Shown: positions 45,224 to 54,893 of the stretch, one piece after another
How the letters are laid out: every line of letters starts with the position of its first letter
Position numbering within the stretch: position 1 is the first letter of the stretch
Assembly: GCA_021805205.1 (NCBI GenBank)
Contig: JAJZFV010000037.1
Location: forward strand, 1 to 64,000
DNA: 64,000 bases
Source of the DNA: Actinomycetes bacterium
GTDB taxonomy: Bacteria > Actinomycetota > Acidimicrobiia > Acidimicrobiales > Acidimicrobiaceae
Direction: 5' to 3'
Notes under the pieces: model-generated
What the model was told of the DNA's origin: nothing
Databases searched by the model: none
Seen by the model: only the letters and a program-made list of their open reading frames with translations
Position numbers and translations under genes: made by a program

Positions 45224-46258
45224 ATGAAAGCAACAAAGATTTACGCAGCAGGAGATGTACGGGTTGAAGAGGTTCCCGATCCCAAAATTGAGGTTCCTAC
45301 CGATGCGATAGTGAGTGTTGTAACCGCATGCATCTGTGGGAGCGACCTTTGGCCATATCGCTCTTTACCGCCGGTAGCAGCTGGACAACGTATCGGCCAC
45401 GAATTTCTAGGGGTGGTCGAAGACGTTGGCAAAGAGGTTAGAGGTTTGCGTCGCGGGGACTTGGTTGTGGCGCCCATTGTTTAGTCAGACAATACCTGTG
45501 ATTTCTGCCGTGAAGGGCTGCAGACTTCTTGTCTGCACGGAGGTTTCTGGGCCAACAATGGTGTTGACGGTGGGCAAGGAGAGGCGGTTAGGGTCCCTCA
45601 TGCCGATGGAACCCTAGTAAAGTTATCGGTTTCGCAAGATTCGGAGTTAATACCAGCTCTACTTTCGCTCTCTGACGTTCTACCGACGGGGTATCACTGC
45701 GCCCATAAGGCCGGAGTTTCAAAGGGATCGACCGTGACAGTGATTGGTGACGGCGCAGTCGGTCTTTCTGCTGTTATCTCCGCATAGAGGTTAGGCGCCG
45801 AGCAGATCATCCTCATTGGGCGCCATAAGGATCGCACCGATCTAGGACTTAGATTTGGGGCGACCGATATCGTCGCCGAACGCGGTGATGAGGCGATTGC
45901 CAGGGTAATGGAGTTGACAAAGGGAGAGGGCACCCACAAGGTCCTCGAGTGTGTGGGCCTCGATGATGCGATTGCGACCGCATTTGCTGTAGTTCGCGCC
46001 GGCGGAGTTGTGAGCAGGGTTGGTGTCCCGCAATACGGTACCGTTCCGATGGACCGAAGTGTCTTTCTGAGAAATATCACCTTGACCGGTGGAGTCGCAA
46101 CGGCTCGAGCATACATCGAGGAGCTGTTGCCAGATGTCCTGGACGGAACTATTGAGGCAGGCCTAATCTTTGACAAAGAGGTGGCACTAAAGGACATTGC
46201 AGTTGGATACGAAGATATGGCTGAGCGACGAGCGATTAAGGTGCTGGTAAAGCCTTGA
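45224..46258 (+). pseudogene. zinc-dependent alcohol dehydrogenase gene with two in-frame TAG codons
   Basis: The whole span is one reading frame of a 344-codon medium-chain zinc dehydrogenase, interrupted only by TAG at 45482-45484 and TAG at 45785-45787. Before, between and after the stops the family motifs run on: VVTACICGSDLWPYR and IGHEFLGVVEDVG (zinc site), SDNTCDFCREGLQTSC (structural zinc), VTVIGDGAVGLSAVIS (nucleotide motif), HKVLECVGLDDA. In relatives the first site is typically an aromatic residue (Trp, one base from TAG) and the second a Lys. No frameshift or deletion is seen. Other genes here stop at TAG, so TAG is a normal terminator and the gene is most simply a recent pseudogene. 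Confidence 0.85.
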
Positions 46259-46917
46259 TTGCGAGCATTTTGTTGAGTGATAGTTGCGGTTAGAAGTAAA
46301 AGTTGTGGAGCCATCTTTCGCTGACTTTCGATCACCCATGATGTAAAGTTGGTTGGCTCTTCGTTGCAATCAAAGGTTTATCGTTGCCAGTTCAATCAAC
46401 GTCGAATTGACTCGCTCCCAACCTCGTCGCGTGGAACTCTGAATGAACTCCACGCCTAACTTGAATTAGTTCTCTAGAGGTCGAGTCAAAAAACGTAAAT
46501 CTACACAATCAAGTCACGGTTGATTGTGTAGTAACGACGATTCTAGGCTTTGGAAAGTTGCCTCGATTCTGTAGATTGGATGTAAGTAGTAGTTGAACCT
46601 GGGGTCGATGATAGGTGGCCATTACCAATGTTCAATGGACTATGGTCCATGACTTAGTTGAGGTGTACTCTTTTCCCAACGGGTCGGTTTTTTGAAATCG
46701 AAGTCGACCCGCCGCATTTGGATATTGTTCAACTAAGTGGTTTTTTGTGACGGGTAGCATACTGAGCAGACTTTCGATCCGAAGGCTTCTCTGGCCATTC
46801 CGAGGTACTTTTAGTGGGTTGGTTGTCGATTGGAAGTGGCACTGTTAGGTGCTAATTTTGGCAAACTATAGAGATGAACTTCAATTTTGATTTTCACTAG
46901 TCAAGGGGAGGCAACAA
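46259..46917. other. spacer with several inverted repeats
   Basis: About 660 bases without a gene. Inverted repeats: GCGTGGA at 46429 with TCCACGC 14 bases on; a perfect 12-bp stem at 46501-46531; and CGGGTCG (46680-46686) with CGACCCG (46705-46711) enclosing a T6 tract. They may be processing or termination hairpins or remains of a mobile element. Confidence 0.5.
46501..46531. repeat. perfect 12-bp inverted repeat
   Basis: CTACACAATCAA and TTGATTGTGTAG flank the loop GTCACGG. No T-run follows on either side, so an intrinsic terminator is unlikely; an operator or structured RNA is possible. Confidence 0.6.
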
Positions 46918-47304
46918 ATGGAGCTCAATAGGAATAGCGCTACATTGAAAGGGCCAAATGAGATGTTTACCGGCGACGTCTATATTGATCGCCTCTCAAA
47001 TGGTAACGATCTCTCCCCGATGTCGGTTGGGGCAGTGCACTTTACTCCTGGATCAAGGTCAGCTTGGCACTCGCACCGAGGTGGCCAGACCTTGTATGTA
47101 ACCGAAGGTCGCGGCCTAGTTCAATCCCGCGGCGGAGATGTTGTAAAAATTAAGGTCGGGGACGTAGTCGTAGCAGGGGATGGCGAAGAGCATTGGCATG
47201 GATCCGATCCGGACCACTTTATGACTCATATTTCGATGACCATTGGTGAGGCTACATGGGGACCGCATATTACAGATGGCGAGTACTACGGTACTCAAAA
47301 GTAG
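46918..47304 (+). CDS. cupin-domain protein
   Basis: A 128-aa single-domain cupin. Motif 1 reads PGSRSAWHSHRGGQTLYVTEG (two His and the Glu-like position occupied by Gln-Thr) and motif 2 GDVVVAGDGEEHWHGSDPDH, giving a typical metal site of histidines. It resembles the cupins found with carboxymuconolactone decarboxylase-like proteins. AAGGGGAGG lies 6 bases before ATG 46918. No operon partner is adjacent. Function unknown. Confidence 0.87.
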   Translation: MELNRNSATLKGPNEMFTGDVYIDRLSNGNDLSPMSVGAVHFTPGSRSAWHSHRGGQTLYVTEGRGLVQSRGGDVVKIKVGDVVVAGDGEEHWHGSDPDHFMTHISMTIGEATWGPHITDGEYYGTQK

Positions 47305-47903
47305 ATGCGATAATCAGGTCACCAAAGGTCTTTGCTAATACCTATATAGAGACTTTGCTTTGGATCTTTGGTGAGTTCGATGGATACCTTTGGCCAAGTG
47401 TTGCTTTCAATTGCTTGAACCAAGTGGTTGACGACGTTTATCGATACGATTCAATAGCAGATCGAAAAGATAATTACCTCGAAGATTTCATTGCGGGCAT
47501 CTCGGGAGGTAGATCTTCTTGGTTGCGATTGGCTACTTTGTAGTTAGCGCTTCCGGTTGTACGGCTCTCCGATTTGCTCCGCGAGCCGTTTGCTTGCACC
47601 TATTGAATTGGCTCGGCTGAAGTGTCCGCTGTGCCAAGCCCTAATAGGCTTTTGGTCCGATTCCTATAATCGCAGGGAGTTGATTTTGAGTCAATCGAGG
47701 GATACCAGGAAAAAAAATTGGCAAATTTCGCTGAGACATTTCCCCACTACAACCAATCTTTCTGCAGCTAGAGGGCGTGTGGCTCACGGAATTTTAAGTA
47801 GTAGGATCTTCGAATACCAACGATGTGATTTCGCCTAACATCTACCTGCGATGGGTACGACCAAGTTAGAGCTAATTTGAGTGAGCGTATGGGAGGTAGC
47901 TAG
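47305..47903. other. spacer upstream of dnaE
   Basis: About 600 bases. Small frames present (for example 47256-47543 and 47557-47838) look like chance. The dnaE promoter should lie here; GGGAGG is 7 bases before its start. Confidence 0.4.
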
Positions 47904-50900
47904 TTGGATTCATTTGTACACCTTCACAACCACACTGAGTTTTCGATGCTCGATGGCGCTTCAAAGATTGAAGCAGCCATTGCAGCAGCTGTTGCAGATG
48001 GTCAAAGTGCCATGGCAATTACAGACCACGGCAACATGTATGGTGTTCTTCCCTTTTACAGCGAAGCTCGTAAAAAGGGAGTAAACCCCATCATCGGGAT
48101 CGAAGCTTATATGTCGGGTGGTTCTCGCTTTGACCGTCCGTCGCGTCGTGGCAAGGTGGACGAGTCCAGTGAATTTAGCGCTACTGAGAAGCTCTACTAC
48201 CACATCATTCTTTTGGCCGAAAACAATGCGGGCTACCATAATCTGATCCAGCTCTCTTCTCTGGCTTACCTCGAGGGCTACTACTACAAGCCAAGAGTTG
48301 ACTATGAGTTGCTCGCTAAGTATTCAGAGGGTGTCATAGCTACAACTGGATGTCTTGGAGGGTTGGTTCTTCAAGCGTTGGCTCGCGATGATATCAAGGG
48401 TGCATATGAACACGCCAGTACTCTAAAGGACATCTTCGGAAGAGATAACCTCTTTGTTGAGGTCCAAGACCATGGACTTGAGCTCCAGCGTAAGACTAAC
48501 CCGATGCTAAAGGAGATGGCAAAGAAGCTCGATCTGCATCTTCTTGCCACCAATGACTCGCACTACATCTCAAGAACTGATCACGTTCACCACGACGCCC
48601 TTCTTTGCGTCCAGACCAATGCTACCCTAAGTGACCCAAATCGCTTCAAGTTCGAAGGTGACGAGCACTATATCAAGACGGCTCGGGAGATGCGTGACCT
48701 CTTTGCTGAATTTGAGGGGGCGTGTGATAATACCCTTTGGATCGGCGAGCGCGCCAAGGTCGAGATCGAATTTGGTAAGCCAAGATTGCCCGAATTCGAA
48801 GTTCCAGAGAAGTTTCGTCTAGCCACATACGATGAATCTGCCTCAAACTATCTCAGAGAGCTCTCCTACGAAGGTGCGCGCAGTCGTTACGGAAGCGAAC
48901 TTCCACCCGAGGTAGTCGAACGCCTCGACTATGAGCTAGACGTAATTGGGCGGATGGGATTTAGCGCCTACTTCCTAGTGGTGTGGGATCTTATTAGATT
49001 TGCAAAGAGTCGAAAAATTCGGGTAGGACCTGGTAGAGGATCAGCGGCTGGATGTTTGGTGGCCTACACCTTGGGAATAGTTGACCTCGATCCGATCAAG
49101 TATGACCTGCTCTTCGAGAGGTTTTTGAATCCAAGTCGAGTCTCTATGCCAGACATCGACATGGACTTCGACGAACGTTATCGCCAAGACATGATTCGTT
49201 ACGCCTCGGAGCGTTACGGCAGCGATCACGTGGCTCAGATCGTTACATTCTCTAAGATTAAGGCTCGAGCAGCTGTGCGAGATGCGGCGCGTGTCTTGAA
49301 CAAAGACTATGCCGTTGGAGACAAGGTAGCAAAGGCGATGCCGCCGTTGGTAATGGGTAAAGATACGCCCTTGGCTGCCTGTCTAGAGCTAAAGCCCGGA
49401 TACGAAAGTGGTTATGCCGCCGCTAGTGAACTGCGCAAGATGATCGAGACCGATAGTGATGTCCGCGAGGTTGTTGATGTGGCAAGGGGGCTCGAAGGGC
49501 TACGGCGTCAAGATGGCATACACGCCGCGGCCGTCGTGATTACCCATGAGCCCCTTACCAACTACCTTCCGATCCAGCGGAAGGGAGATACTGCACCAAA
49601 TGGCGAAGCCGCACCAGTCGTAACTCAATATGAGATGCACGGAGTGGAAGATCTCGGCCTTTTGAAGATGGACTTTCTCGGCCTTAGAACGCTCTCGGTT
49701 ATCGATCGCGCACTTGAAATAATTAAAGAGACCACCGGCGACGAGGTCGACATCGATAATGTCGCGCTCGACGATGAAAAGACCTTCAAGATGCTTCGAG
49801 ACGCCGATTCGATCGGAGTCTTCCAGTTGGAAGGCAATCAAATGCGGGCCCTGATGCGATCGTTGGCTCCAACTCGATTCGACGATATTGCGGCGCTCGT
49901 GGCACTTTATAGACCGGGGCCGATGGCTGCAAACATGCACAACGACTACGCCGATCGAAAGAATGGCCGAACCGAGATTAAGTACAGCCACCCCGACTTA
50001 GAAGAGATCTTGAGCGACACCTACGGCCTAATGATCTATCAGGAGTCGGTGATGCGAGTCGCCCAAAAGTTTGCCGGTTATACCTTGGCGGAGGCGGACG
50101 ACCTCAGAAAAGCGTGTGGAAAGAAGATCAAAGAGATCATTCAGGGTCACAGGGCTAAGTTCGTTGAAGGCTGTGCAAGAAATGGATATGGAGAGGCCCT
50201 CGGTACTGAACTCTTTGACATCATTGAACCCTTCGCCGACTACGCCTTCAATAAATCTCACTCCTATGGCTATGGATTTGTCTCGTACCAGACCGCGTAC
50301 CTCAAAGCAAACTATACAGAGCAGTATCTTTGCGCCTATCTAACCTCGGTAATGGACGATAAGGACAAAGTTGGAATCGTACTGTCGGATGCTAGAGAGC
50401 ACGATATCGTCGTTCTGGTTCCAGATGTAAATGAGTCTCGTAGCGACTTTTGGCCAACCACCTACGATGGCAAGAAGGCTATTCGTATTGGCCTAGCCGG
50501 TATTCGTAACGTCGGAGACGGTGTCTCTGAGTTGATTGTGAAGGAGCGCTTAGAAAACGGGCGCTATAAGAATCTAAGCGATTTTTTCATGCGGGTGGAT
50601 CTGTCACTCCTGAATAAGAGAGCCATTGAAGCGCTGATTAGGGCTGGAGCATTTGACTCGTTTGGCCATAGCCGCAGGGGATTGTTGGCGATCTTTGATG
50701 GACTAGTCGATAGAGCTATTCGTAAGCGGCGTGAGATCGCTGAGGGAGTAATGGGCCTCTTTGATGCTCCATCTATAGATGACTCGCCAACATCGGTGGA
50801 CCTCGAGATAGTTGTTCCCGATGACAAAGACGTCATGAGCGATATTTTGGCGATGGAGCGGGAGATGCTTGGTATGTACGTCACCGATAATCCAATAGCA

Positions 50901-51473
50901 ATGGCTCAAGGGATCATCCGTAAAAGGGTAGCGATGACGATTGGTGAGCTGGTTGAGGCTAAAGCCAATGGTGGGGGACCCGAGGATGGAAGCGTAATCG
51001 AGCTCGGCGGTATTATCTCAAAGTACTCGCTCCGTCTTACCAAGAAGGGCCTTCAGATGGTAAGGTTCGTCTTGGAAGATACAACTGGTTCTATCGATGT
51101 TATGGTCTTCCCAAGATCTGTAAATGAGCAATTTACTAGGCTCCGTGACGACCTTATAGTCTTTGTCAGGGGAAGAGTTGATACTCGCGACGATGAATTG
51201 AAGATTTCTGCGATCTCTTGTGAGGTGGTCAATGTGGAGCAAAAGTCACGAAGCGAGTTGACGATTCGTATGGATATTGAAGACCTTGATAGCTCACTGT
51301 TGCAAAATCTTGCAACAGTGATTTCGCGCCATAGAGGTGAAATTCCTGTCTTCCTAGAGGTTGCTGGAATGCGTGCAGACCTAGGTTTAGACTTTCAAAT
51401 CGATGGTGAAGACGAGTCATTTATGGGTGAATTGCTAGAAGTTCTTCCAGCTGACAGCTTTGCTTGGAGTTGA
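47904..51473 (+). CDS. dnaE: DNA polymerase III alpha subunit
   Basis: The replicative polymerase catalytic subunit, 1189 aa. The PHP domain is at the N-terminus (FVHLHNHTEFSMLDGASKIE). The polymerase active-site aspartates are in RVSMPDIDMDFDERYRQDM, the palm/finger motif VGPGRGSAAGCLVAYTLG, a helix-hairpin-helix region near LLNKRAIEALIRAGAFDSFG and the OB fold near IELGGIISKYS. The length is that of DnaE1, not DnaE2. The start is TTG 47904 with GGGAGG upstream. The following gene at 51583 is an unknown that may be co-expressed. Confidence 0.97.
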   Translation: MDSFVHLHNHTEFSMLDGASKIEAAIAAAVADGQSAMAITDHGNMYGVLPFYSEARKKGVNPIIGIEAYMSGGSRFDRPSRRGKVDESSEFSATEKLYYHIILLAENNAGYHNLIQLSSLAYLEGYYYKPRVDYELLAKYSEGVIATTGCLGGLVLQALARDDIKGAYEHASTLKDIFGRDNLFVEVQDHGLELQRKTNPMLKEMAKKLDLHLLATNDSHYISRTDHVHHDALLCVQTNATLSDPNRFKFEGDEHYIKTAREMRDLFAEFEGACDNTLWIGERAKVEIEFGKPRLPEFEVPEKFRLATYDESASNYLRELSYEGARSRYGSELPPEVVERLDYELDVIGRMGFSAYFLVVWDLIRFAKSRKIRVGPGRGSAAGCLVAYTLGIVDLDPIKYDLLFERFLNPSRVSMPDIDMDFDERYRQDMIRYASERYGSDHVAQIVTFSKIKARAAVRDAARVLNKDYAVGDKVAKAMPPLVMGKDTPLAACLELKPGYESGYAAASELRKMIETDSDVREVVDVARGLEGLRRQDGIHAAAVVITHEPLTNYLPIQRKGDTAPNGEAAPVVTQYEMHGVEDLGLLKMDFLGLRTLSVIDRALEIIKETTGDEVDIDNVALDDEKTFKMLRDADSIGVFQLEGNQMRALMRSLAPTRFDDIAALVALYRPGPMAANMHNDYADRKNGRTEIKYSHPDLEEILSDTYGLMIYQESVMRVAQKFAGYTLAEADDLRKACGKKIKEIIQGHRAKFVEGCARNGYGEALGTELFDIIEPFADYAFNKSHSYGYGFVSYQTAYLKANYTEQYLCAYLTSVMDDKDKVGIVLSDAREHDIVVLVPDVNESRSDFWPTTYDGKKAIRIGLAGIRNVGDGVSELIVKERLENGRYKNLSDFFMRVDLSLLNKRAIEALIRAGAFDSFGHSRRGLLAIFDGLVDRAIRKRREIAEGVMGLFDAPSIDDSPTSVDLEIVVPDDKDVMSDILAMEREMLGMYVTDNPIAMAQGIIRKRVAMTIGELVEAKANGGGPEDGSVIELGGIISKYSLRLTKKGLQMVRFVLEDTTGSIDVMVFPRSVNEQFTRLRDDLIVFVRGRVDTRDDELKISAISCEVVNVEQKSRSELTIRMDIEDLDSSLLQNLATVISRHRGEIPVFLEVAGMRADLGLDFQIDGEDESFMGELLEVLPADSFAWS

Positions 51474-51582
51474 TGGATCCGCCTAAAGGCGTGTAAGTGA
51501 ACTTAAGCGACCATACAAAGACTAGGATGTATATGGCGTTCGCATCCGCATTCGGTCTTTGCTCAAGGAGAGTCTCGAAGGT

Positions 51583-52260
51583 ATGTCATTCGAAATTATT
51601 ACCCGTGATTGCAGTGTTCTAAGCGATGGAGAATTAAGTCAAATGGCTGACTTAGTTGCATCGAATGAGGCCAACATTGACTTCGGGTACTTGTCGAAGG
51701 CCAGAGAAGAGTGGGTTCTTGTTACTGAAGTTCGTGATGGAGCGAAGTTAGTGGCTTTTTCCTTCTATACGCTCGAGCGGATAGGCGGCACTCCTGCAAT
51801 TATCGTTGGTGTTCTTTGTGTGGACCACAACATTAATGCCAGAGATGGTCTATATGCTCTCCGGCAGGGCCAGTTCCGTAAAGCACTTCTAGCCTTCCCA
51901 GACGAAGACGTCCTAGTTGGAGCCAAGTTGGCCAATAACGGCGGATTTGAAATCTTTGAAGAACTCGTTGATATCGTTCCCCGACCGGGCCACAAGACAT
52001 CAGGTGAAGAGCGGGCTTGGGCCAGAAGATTGGCCAAGCGATATGGCGGTGAGAATCGAGTCGATGATCGAAGCTTTATCTTCTCTGGAAGCAATGAAGT
52101 CTGTGGATATGCAGCATACGAGCCAAATTCGCGCTCTGACCAATTCGCAGAGTTTGAACAATTCTTCGCTAGTCTAGACCGAGAACGCAATGACACTTTG
52201 ATTGCATTCGGTTGGGTTATGGCTGAAGAGCTGGTAAAGTTCCAAGTCATCGACGACTAA
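51583..52260 (+). CDS. unknown protein downstream of dnaE (possible GNAT-like fold)
   Basis: A 225-aa protein that I do not recognise with certainty. The first half (LSQMADLVASNEANIDFGYL, LVTEVRDGAKLVAFSFYTLE, AIIVGVLCVDHNINARDGLY) has the alternation of strands and helices of an acetyltransferase-like fold. The second half carries FVDIVPRPGHK-like (LVDIVPRPGHKTSGEERAW) and YGGENRVDDRSFIF segments. I use ATG 51583 as start; TTG-type start 51559 is in frame. It lies 109 bases after dnaE, followed by a strong palindromic terminator. A role in DNA metabolism is only a guess from position. Confidence 0.75.
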   Translation: MSFEIITRDCSVLSDGELSQMADLVASNEANIDFGYLSKAREEWVLVTEVRDGAKLVAFSFYTLERIGGTPAIIVGVLCVDHNINARDGLYALRQGQFRKALLAFPDEDVLVGAKLANNGGFEIFEELVDIVPRPGHKTSGEERAWARRLAKRYGGENRVDDRSFIFSGSNEVCGYAAYEPNSRSDQFAEFEQFFASLDRERNDTLIAFGWVMAEELVKFQVIDD

Positions 52261-52408
52261 GGAGATTGCGAGTTACTTTTTTAGGTTGGTTAAACCTTGG
52301 TTAAAGTTGCGACCTGTAAATTTTGTCTAGATCCTCTACGTCTAAAACTTTTTACCTAAATTAGTTCTCTGGGCAAAAGTTAGTTATCGGGTAAGATCCA
52401 TCGACTGT

Positions 52409-52448
52409 AAGGCTCCGATCGCATATGCGATCGGAGCCTTTTATCTTT
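52409..52448 (+). terminator. perfect 32-bp palindrome, probable terminator
   Basis: AAGGCTCCGATCGCAT is followed at once by its reverse complement (52409-52440), then TTATCTTT. It lies about 150 bases after the unknown gene at 51583. A hairpin with A-tract on one side and T-tract on the other could terminate transcription in both directions. Confidence 0.8.
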
Positions 52449-52717
52449 AAATCGGTGGTTCTTCTCAATCATGCTCTTGTCGGTTGATATCGAACGCTAC
52501 CTCAGCTATCGCGATCTCTCAAGGTTGAACTCGTAGGGCATCGTCGCTTTTTGCTTGACGCAAAGAGTAAAAAGTATCCCTTTAGGTAACGATCAAAAGC
52601 GAAAAAATAACTTGGTTGTTGTTATCTCTTTTATTCCGATGGCATAGGTGTGATTTAAAGGAACCGAGTCCACGAGCTAAGTTCGATTCTGACGGGTTTT
52701 TCATTTATTTTTGGTGT

Positions 52718-52739
52718 AATGTAAAGTTTGGTTTACATT
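52718..52739. promoter_or_regulatory. operator-like inverted repeat before the XRE/PBP regulator
   Basis: AATGTAAA and TTTACATT are perfectly complementary with a 6-base spacer (GTTTGG). The site ends 13 bases before the likely GTG start at 52753. An autoregulatory site for the XRE-type protein is the natural reading. A second inverted repeat with 6-base spacer, AACATA/TATGTT (53706-53723), is upstream of the binding-protein gene. Confidence 0.6.
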
Positions 52740-52752
52740 TATGGAGGTAATG

Positions 52753-53706
52753 GTGTCGAATCGGGTGGCCCAAAGGAGGCGCGAGTTAGAGCTAACCCAA
52801 GCTCAACTCGCAACACTTGTTGGCCTCTCTCGTCAGTCCATTTCGGCAATTGAGTCAGATGGCGAATCACCACGGCTACAAGTGGCCAAGCGTCTTGCAG
52901 CGGCTCTAGAGACCTCTCTCGACTATCTCTTTGGTAGCGAAGAGGAGGCGCAAGTTGCTACTGGTATCTACCTTGGTTACCTAAATGGCAGTGCTATTTT
53001 CAGAGAGACCACCTCTGCGGTTGTGACCAGTCATTTTCCAAATGCTCTTCGCACGGGAGGATCATCGACGCTTTTGGATCGTCCCTTCGTCTTTGTTGAC
53101 GGGTGCGATCCTCTCTTGGCCTTCCTCACCAGAATGGTATCGGAAGAGAGCCACTTCCGTTACCTTTGGACCTCTACTACGAACAAGGAGGCGGTTGAAA
53201 GTGTGATCTCGGAGCGTTGCCACATCGGATTGGTTCACTTTGGTGAGGAGAATTGGATCAATAATCTTCCCGATGGTTTGACCTCGTTTGCGTTAGCCGA
53301 TTGGAACTTAGTCCTAGCTACTAAGCGAAATTCGATCTATTGCAATATTGACCTCTCATCATTAGGGGACGAGGCGATCCGCTTCGCACTTCGCAAGAGA
53401 GGTTCTGGAGTACGAGGCTTCTACGATTCAATCGTAGGCGGATCTTCGGAAGCCGCTGAGACCTTCGATAGCCATCAAGATGTTGCCAATGCAGTGCGGT
53501 TCGGAACCTATGATGCCACCTTGACGATGGAGTCGATCGCAGTGAACGCCGACCTTGGATTTAAGGTGGTACAAGCCCAAAGATCGTATTTGGTTGTTCG
53601 GAATTGTAACTTCGAACTTCCCGAAGTACGGCTCTTTGTTGAGATGGTGACCAATAGAAGGTTGAAGCGTAAGATCGACCTTCTTGGCGGATATAGCTCA
53701 ATCTAA
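52753..53706 (+). CDS. XRE-family regulator with periplasmic-binding-protein-like domain (probable molybdate/tungstate sensor)
   Basis: A 317-aa regulator. The N-terminal XRE helix-turn-helix (RRRELELTQAQLATLVGLSRQSISAIESD, split over residues 6-34) is followed by a PBP-like ligand domain (about 85-310; FVDGCDPLLAFLTRM, CHIGLVHFGEENWI, GSGVRGFYDSIVGG, DVANAVRFGTYDATLTMESIA). This architecture is common among regulators next to molybdate/tungstate ABC transporters, whose genes follow directly. I use GTG 52753, five bases after GGAGG; an ATG at 52741 is also in frame. It probably represses or activates the transporter genes according to oxyanion supply. Confidence 0.88.
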   Translation: MSNRVAQRRRELELTQAQLATLVGLSRQSISAIESDGESPRLQVAKRLAAALETSLDYLFGSEEEAQVATGIYLGYLNGSAIFRETTSAVVTSHFPNALRTGGSSTLLDRPFVFVDGCDPLLAFLTRMVSEESHFRYLWTSTTNKEAVESVISERCHIGLVHFGEENWINNLPDGLTSFALADWNLVLATKRNSIYCNIDLSSLGDEAIRFALRKRGSGVRGFYDSIVGGSSEAAETFDSHQDVANAVRFGTYDATLTMESIAVNADLGFKVVQAQRSYLVVRNCNFELPEVRLFVEMVTNRRLKRKIDLLGGYSSI

Positions 53707-53768
53707 ACATAATCAAATATGTTCATGCGTACGAAAACGATAACAGTAACAATAGCGAGAAATAAAAG

Positions 53769-54713
53769 TTGATTTCTTCAAAGTACTTTACAAGAGCAAG
53801 AGCCGGTGTTTTTTTGACCGCGGCGGCCGCTACGGTTGTATTATCAGCCTGTGGAAATGGATCTGCAGCTAGTGGATCGAATGCGACCACCGCTACAACC
53901 TCAAGCCCCCCTCTTACGTCAATCGGTGGTACGGTTCGGGTTGCCTATGCCGGCTCTTTAGTTGGAGCTATGGTAAACGACATTGGCCCGGCCTTTGAAA
54001 AGGCGACTGGCATCTCCTTCTCCGGAGTTCCAGGAGGTTCGACCGGATTGGTGAATCAAATCAAGACGGCACCAAGCCAATTCGACGTCTTCATTTCGGC
54101 CTCGAAGAAGGCTAACGATCCACTCATGGGTGCCGCAAATGGAAATTTGGAAAATTGGTATATAACTTTGGGTTCATCTCCACTGGTTGTTGGCTATAGC
54201 CCGAGTTCGCCCTTCGCAAGTCAATTCAAGAGCTCGAAGTGGTATCAGGTAATGGAGCAGCCTGGAATCAAGATTGGCCGAACCGATCCTGCGACTGACC
54301 CCAAAGGTATTCTCACCGAGACTCTAGTAACCAAAGAAGGGCAAGCTCTGTCGCAACCGAATCTGGTTAGCAAAATCCTTGGTCCAGTTGAAAACCCAGC
54401 CCAAGTATTTCCGGAGCAGACCCTGGTGGCTCGTCTTCAGGCTGGTCAGTTAGATGCAGGATTTTTCTATACCAATGAAGCGGTACTTGCTCATATCCCA
54501 TATGTTTCAACTGGCTTAAATCTCGGTGCGTCATTTACCATCTCGATTCTTTCATCGGCGGCAGATAAGGCTCAAGCGGTCGCATTCGTCAACTTCATCT
54601 ACTCAAGTGCTGGCCAAGCCCTTCTAAAAAAAGTCGGAGTGTCTCCCGCTCCTGCGGTTGTAACTGGAAATCTAGCGGCGGGCCCATCGGGGATACAGAT
54701 TGCACAACCCTAA
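53769..54713 (+). CDS. molybdate/tungstate-binding lipoprotein (ModA/WtpA family)
   Basis: The extracytoplasmic binding protein of an oxyanion ABC transporter, 314 aa. A lipoprotein signal with lipobox LSAC (Cys28, VVLSACGN) anchors it to the membrane. The mature domain has VRVAYAGSLVGAMVNDIGP and FSGVPGGSTGLVNQI for the oxyanion site, then IKIGRTDPATDPKG, a WtpA-like motif that favours the tungstate/molybdate group over phosphate or iron binders. TTG 53769 is the start. Fused permease-ATPase follows. Confidence 0.88.
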   Translation: MISSKYFTRARAGVFLTAAAATVVLSACGNGSAASGSNATTATTSSPPLTSIGGTVRVAYAGSLVGAMVNDIGPAFEKATGISFSGVPGGSTGLVNQIKTAPSQFDVFISASKKANDPLMGAANGNLENWYITLGSSPLVVGYSPSSPFASQFKSSKWYQVMEQPGIKIGRTDPATDPKGILTETLVTKEGQALSQPNLVSKILGPVENPAQVFPEQTLVARLQAGQLDAGFFYTNEAVLAHIPYVSTGLNLGASFTISILSSAADKAQAVAFVNFIYSSAGQALLKKVGVSPAPAVVTGNLAAGPSGIQIAQP

Positions 54714-54893
54714 GCACCTTTTGAGATCTTCTGAGGAATTTGGAAATAGATTCCATGGTATTTGATTGAAAAAATCAATTTCGAATTCCACTGGTTGCAA
54801 ATCGCTGGTGTTACCTAACCTATAGTTGGAGAGGGTAGTAGTGCGGAAATAGGTAAATTTACGGGCAAAGGAGCGAGCATCTTCAGACGTTGG

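Larger units (their letters stand above)
52261..52740. other. spacer with terminator and operator
   Basis: A 480-base spacer. It holds the 32-bp palindromic terminator at 52409-52440 and the inverted repeat at 52718-52739 directly before the regulator gene. Nothing else coding is seen. Confidence 0.55.

Noticed and set aside
45224-46258. Amber codons read as pyrrolysine or another amino acid
   Set aside because: Several intact genes in the window end in TAG and no suppressor tRNA or pyl gene is seen here; pseudogene is simpler.
47256-47543. 95-codon frame overlapping the cupin gene end
   Set aside because: Overlaps a well-supported gene in another frame and has no recognisable motif.
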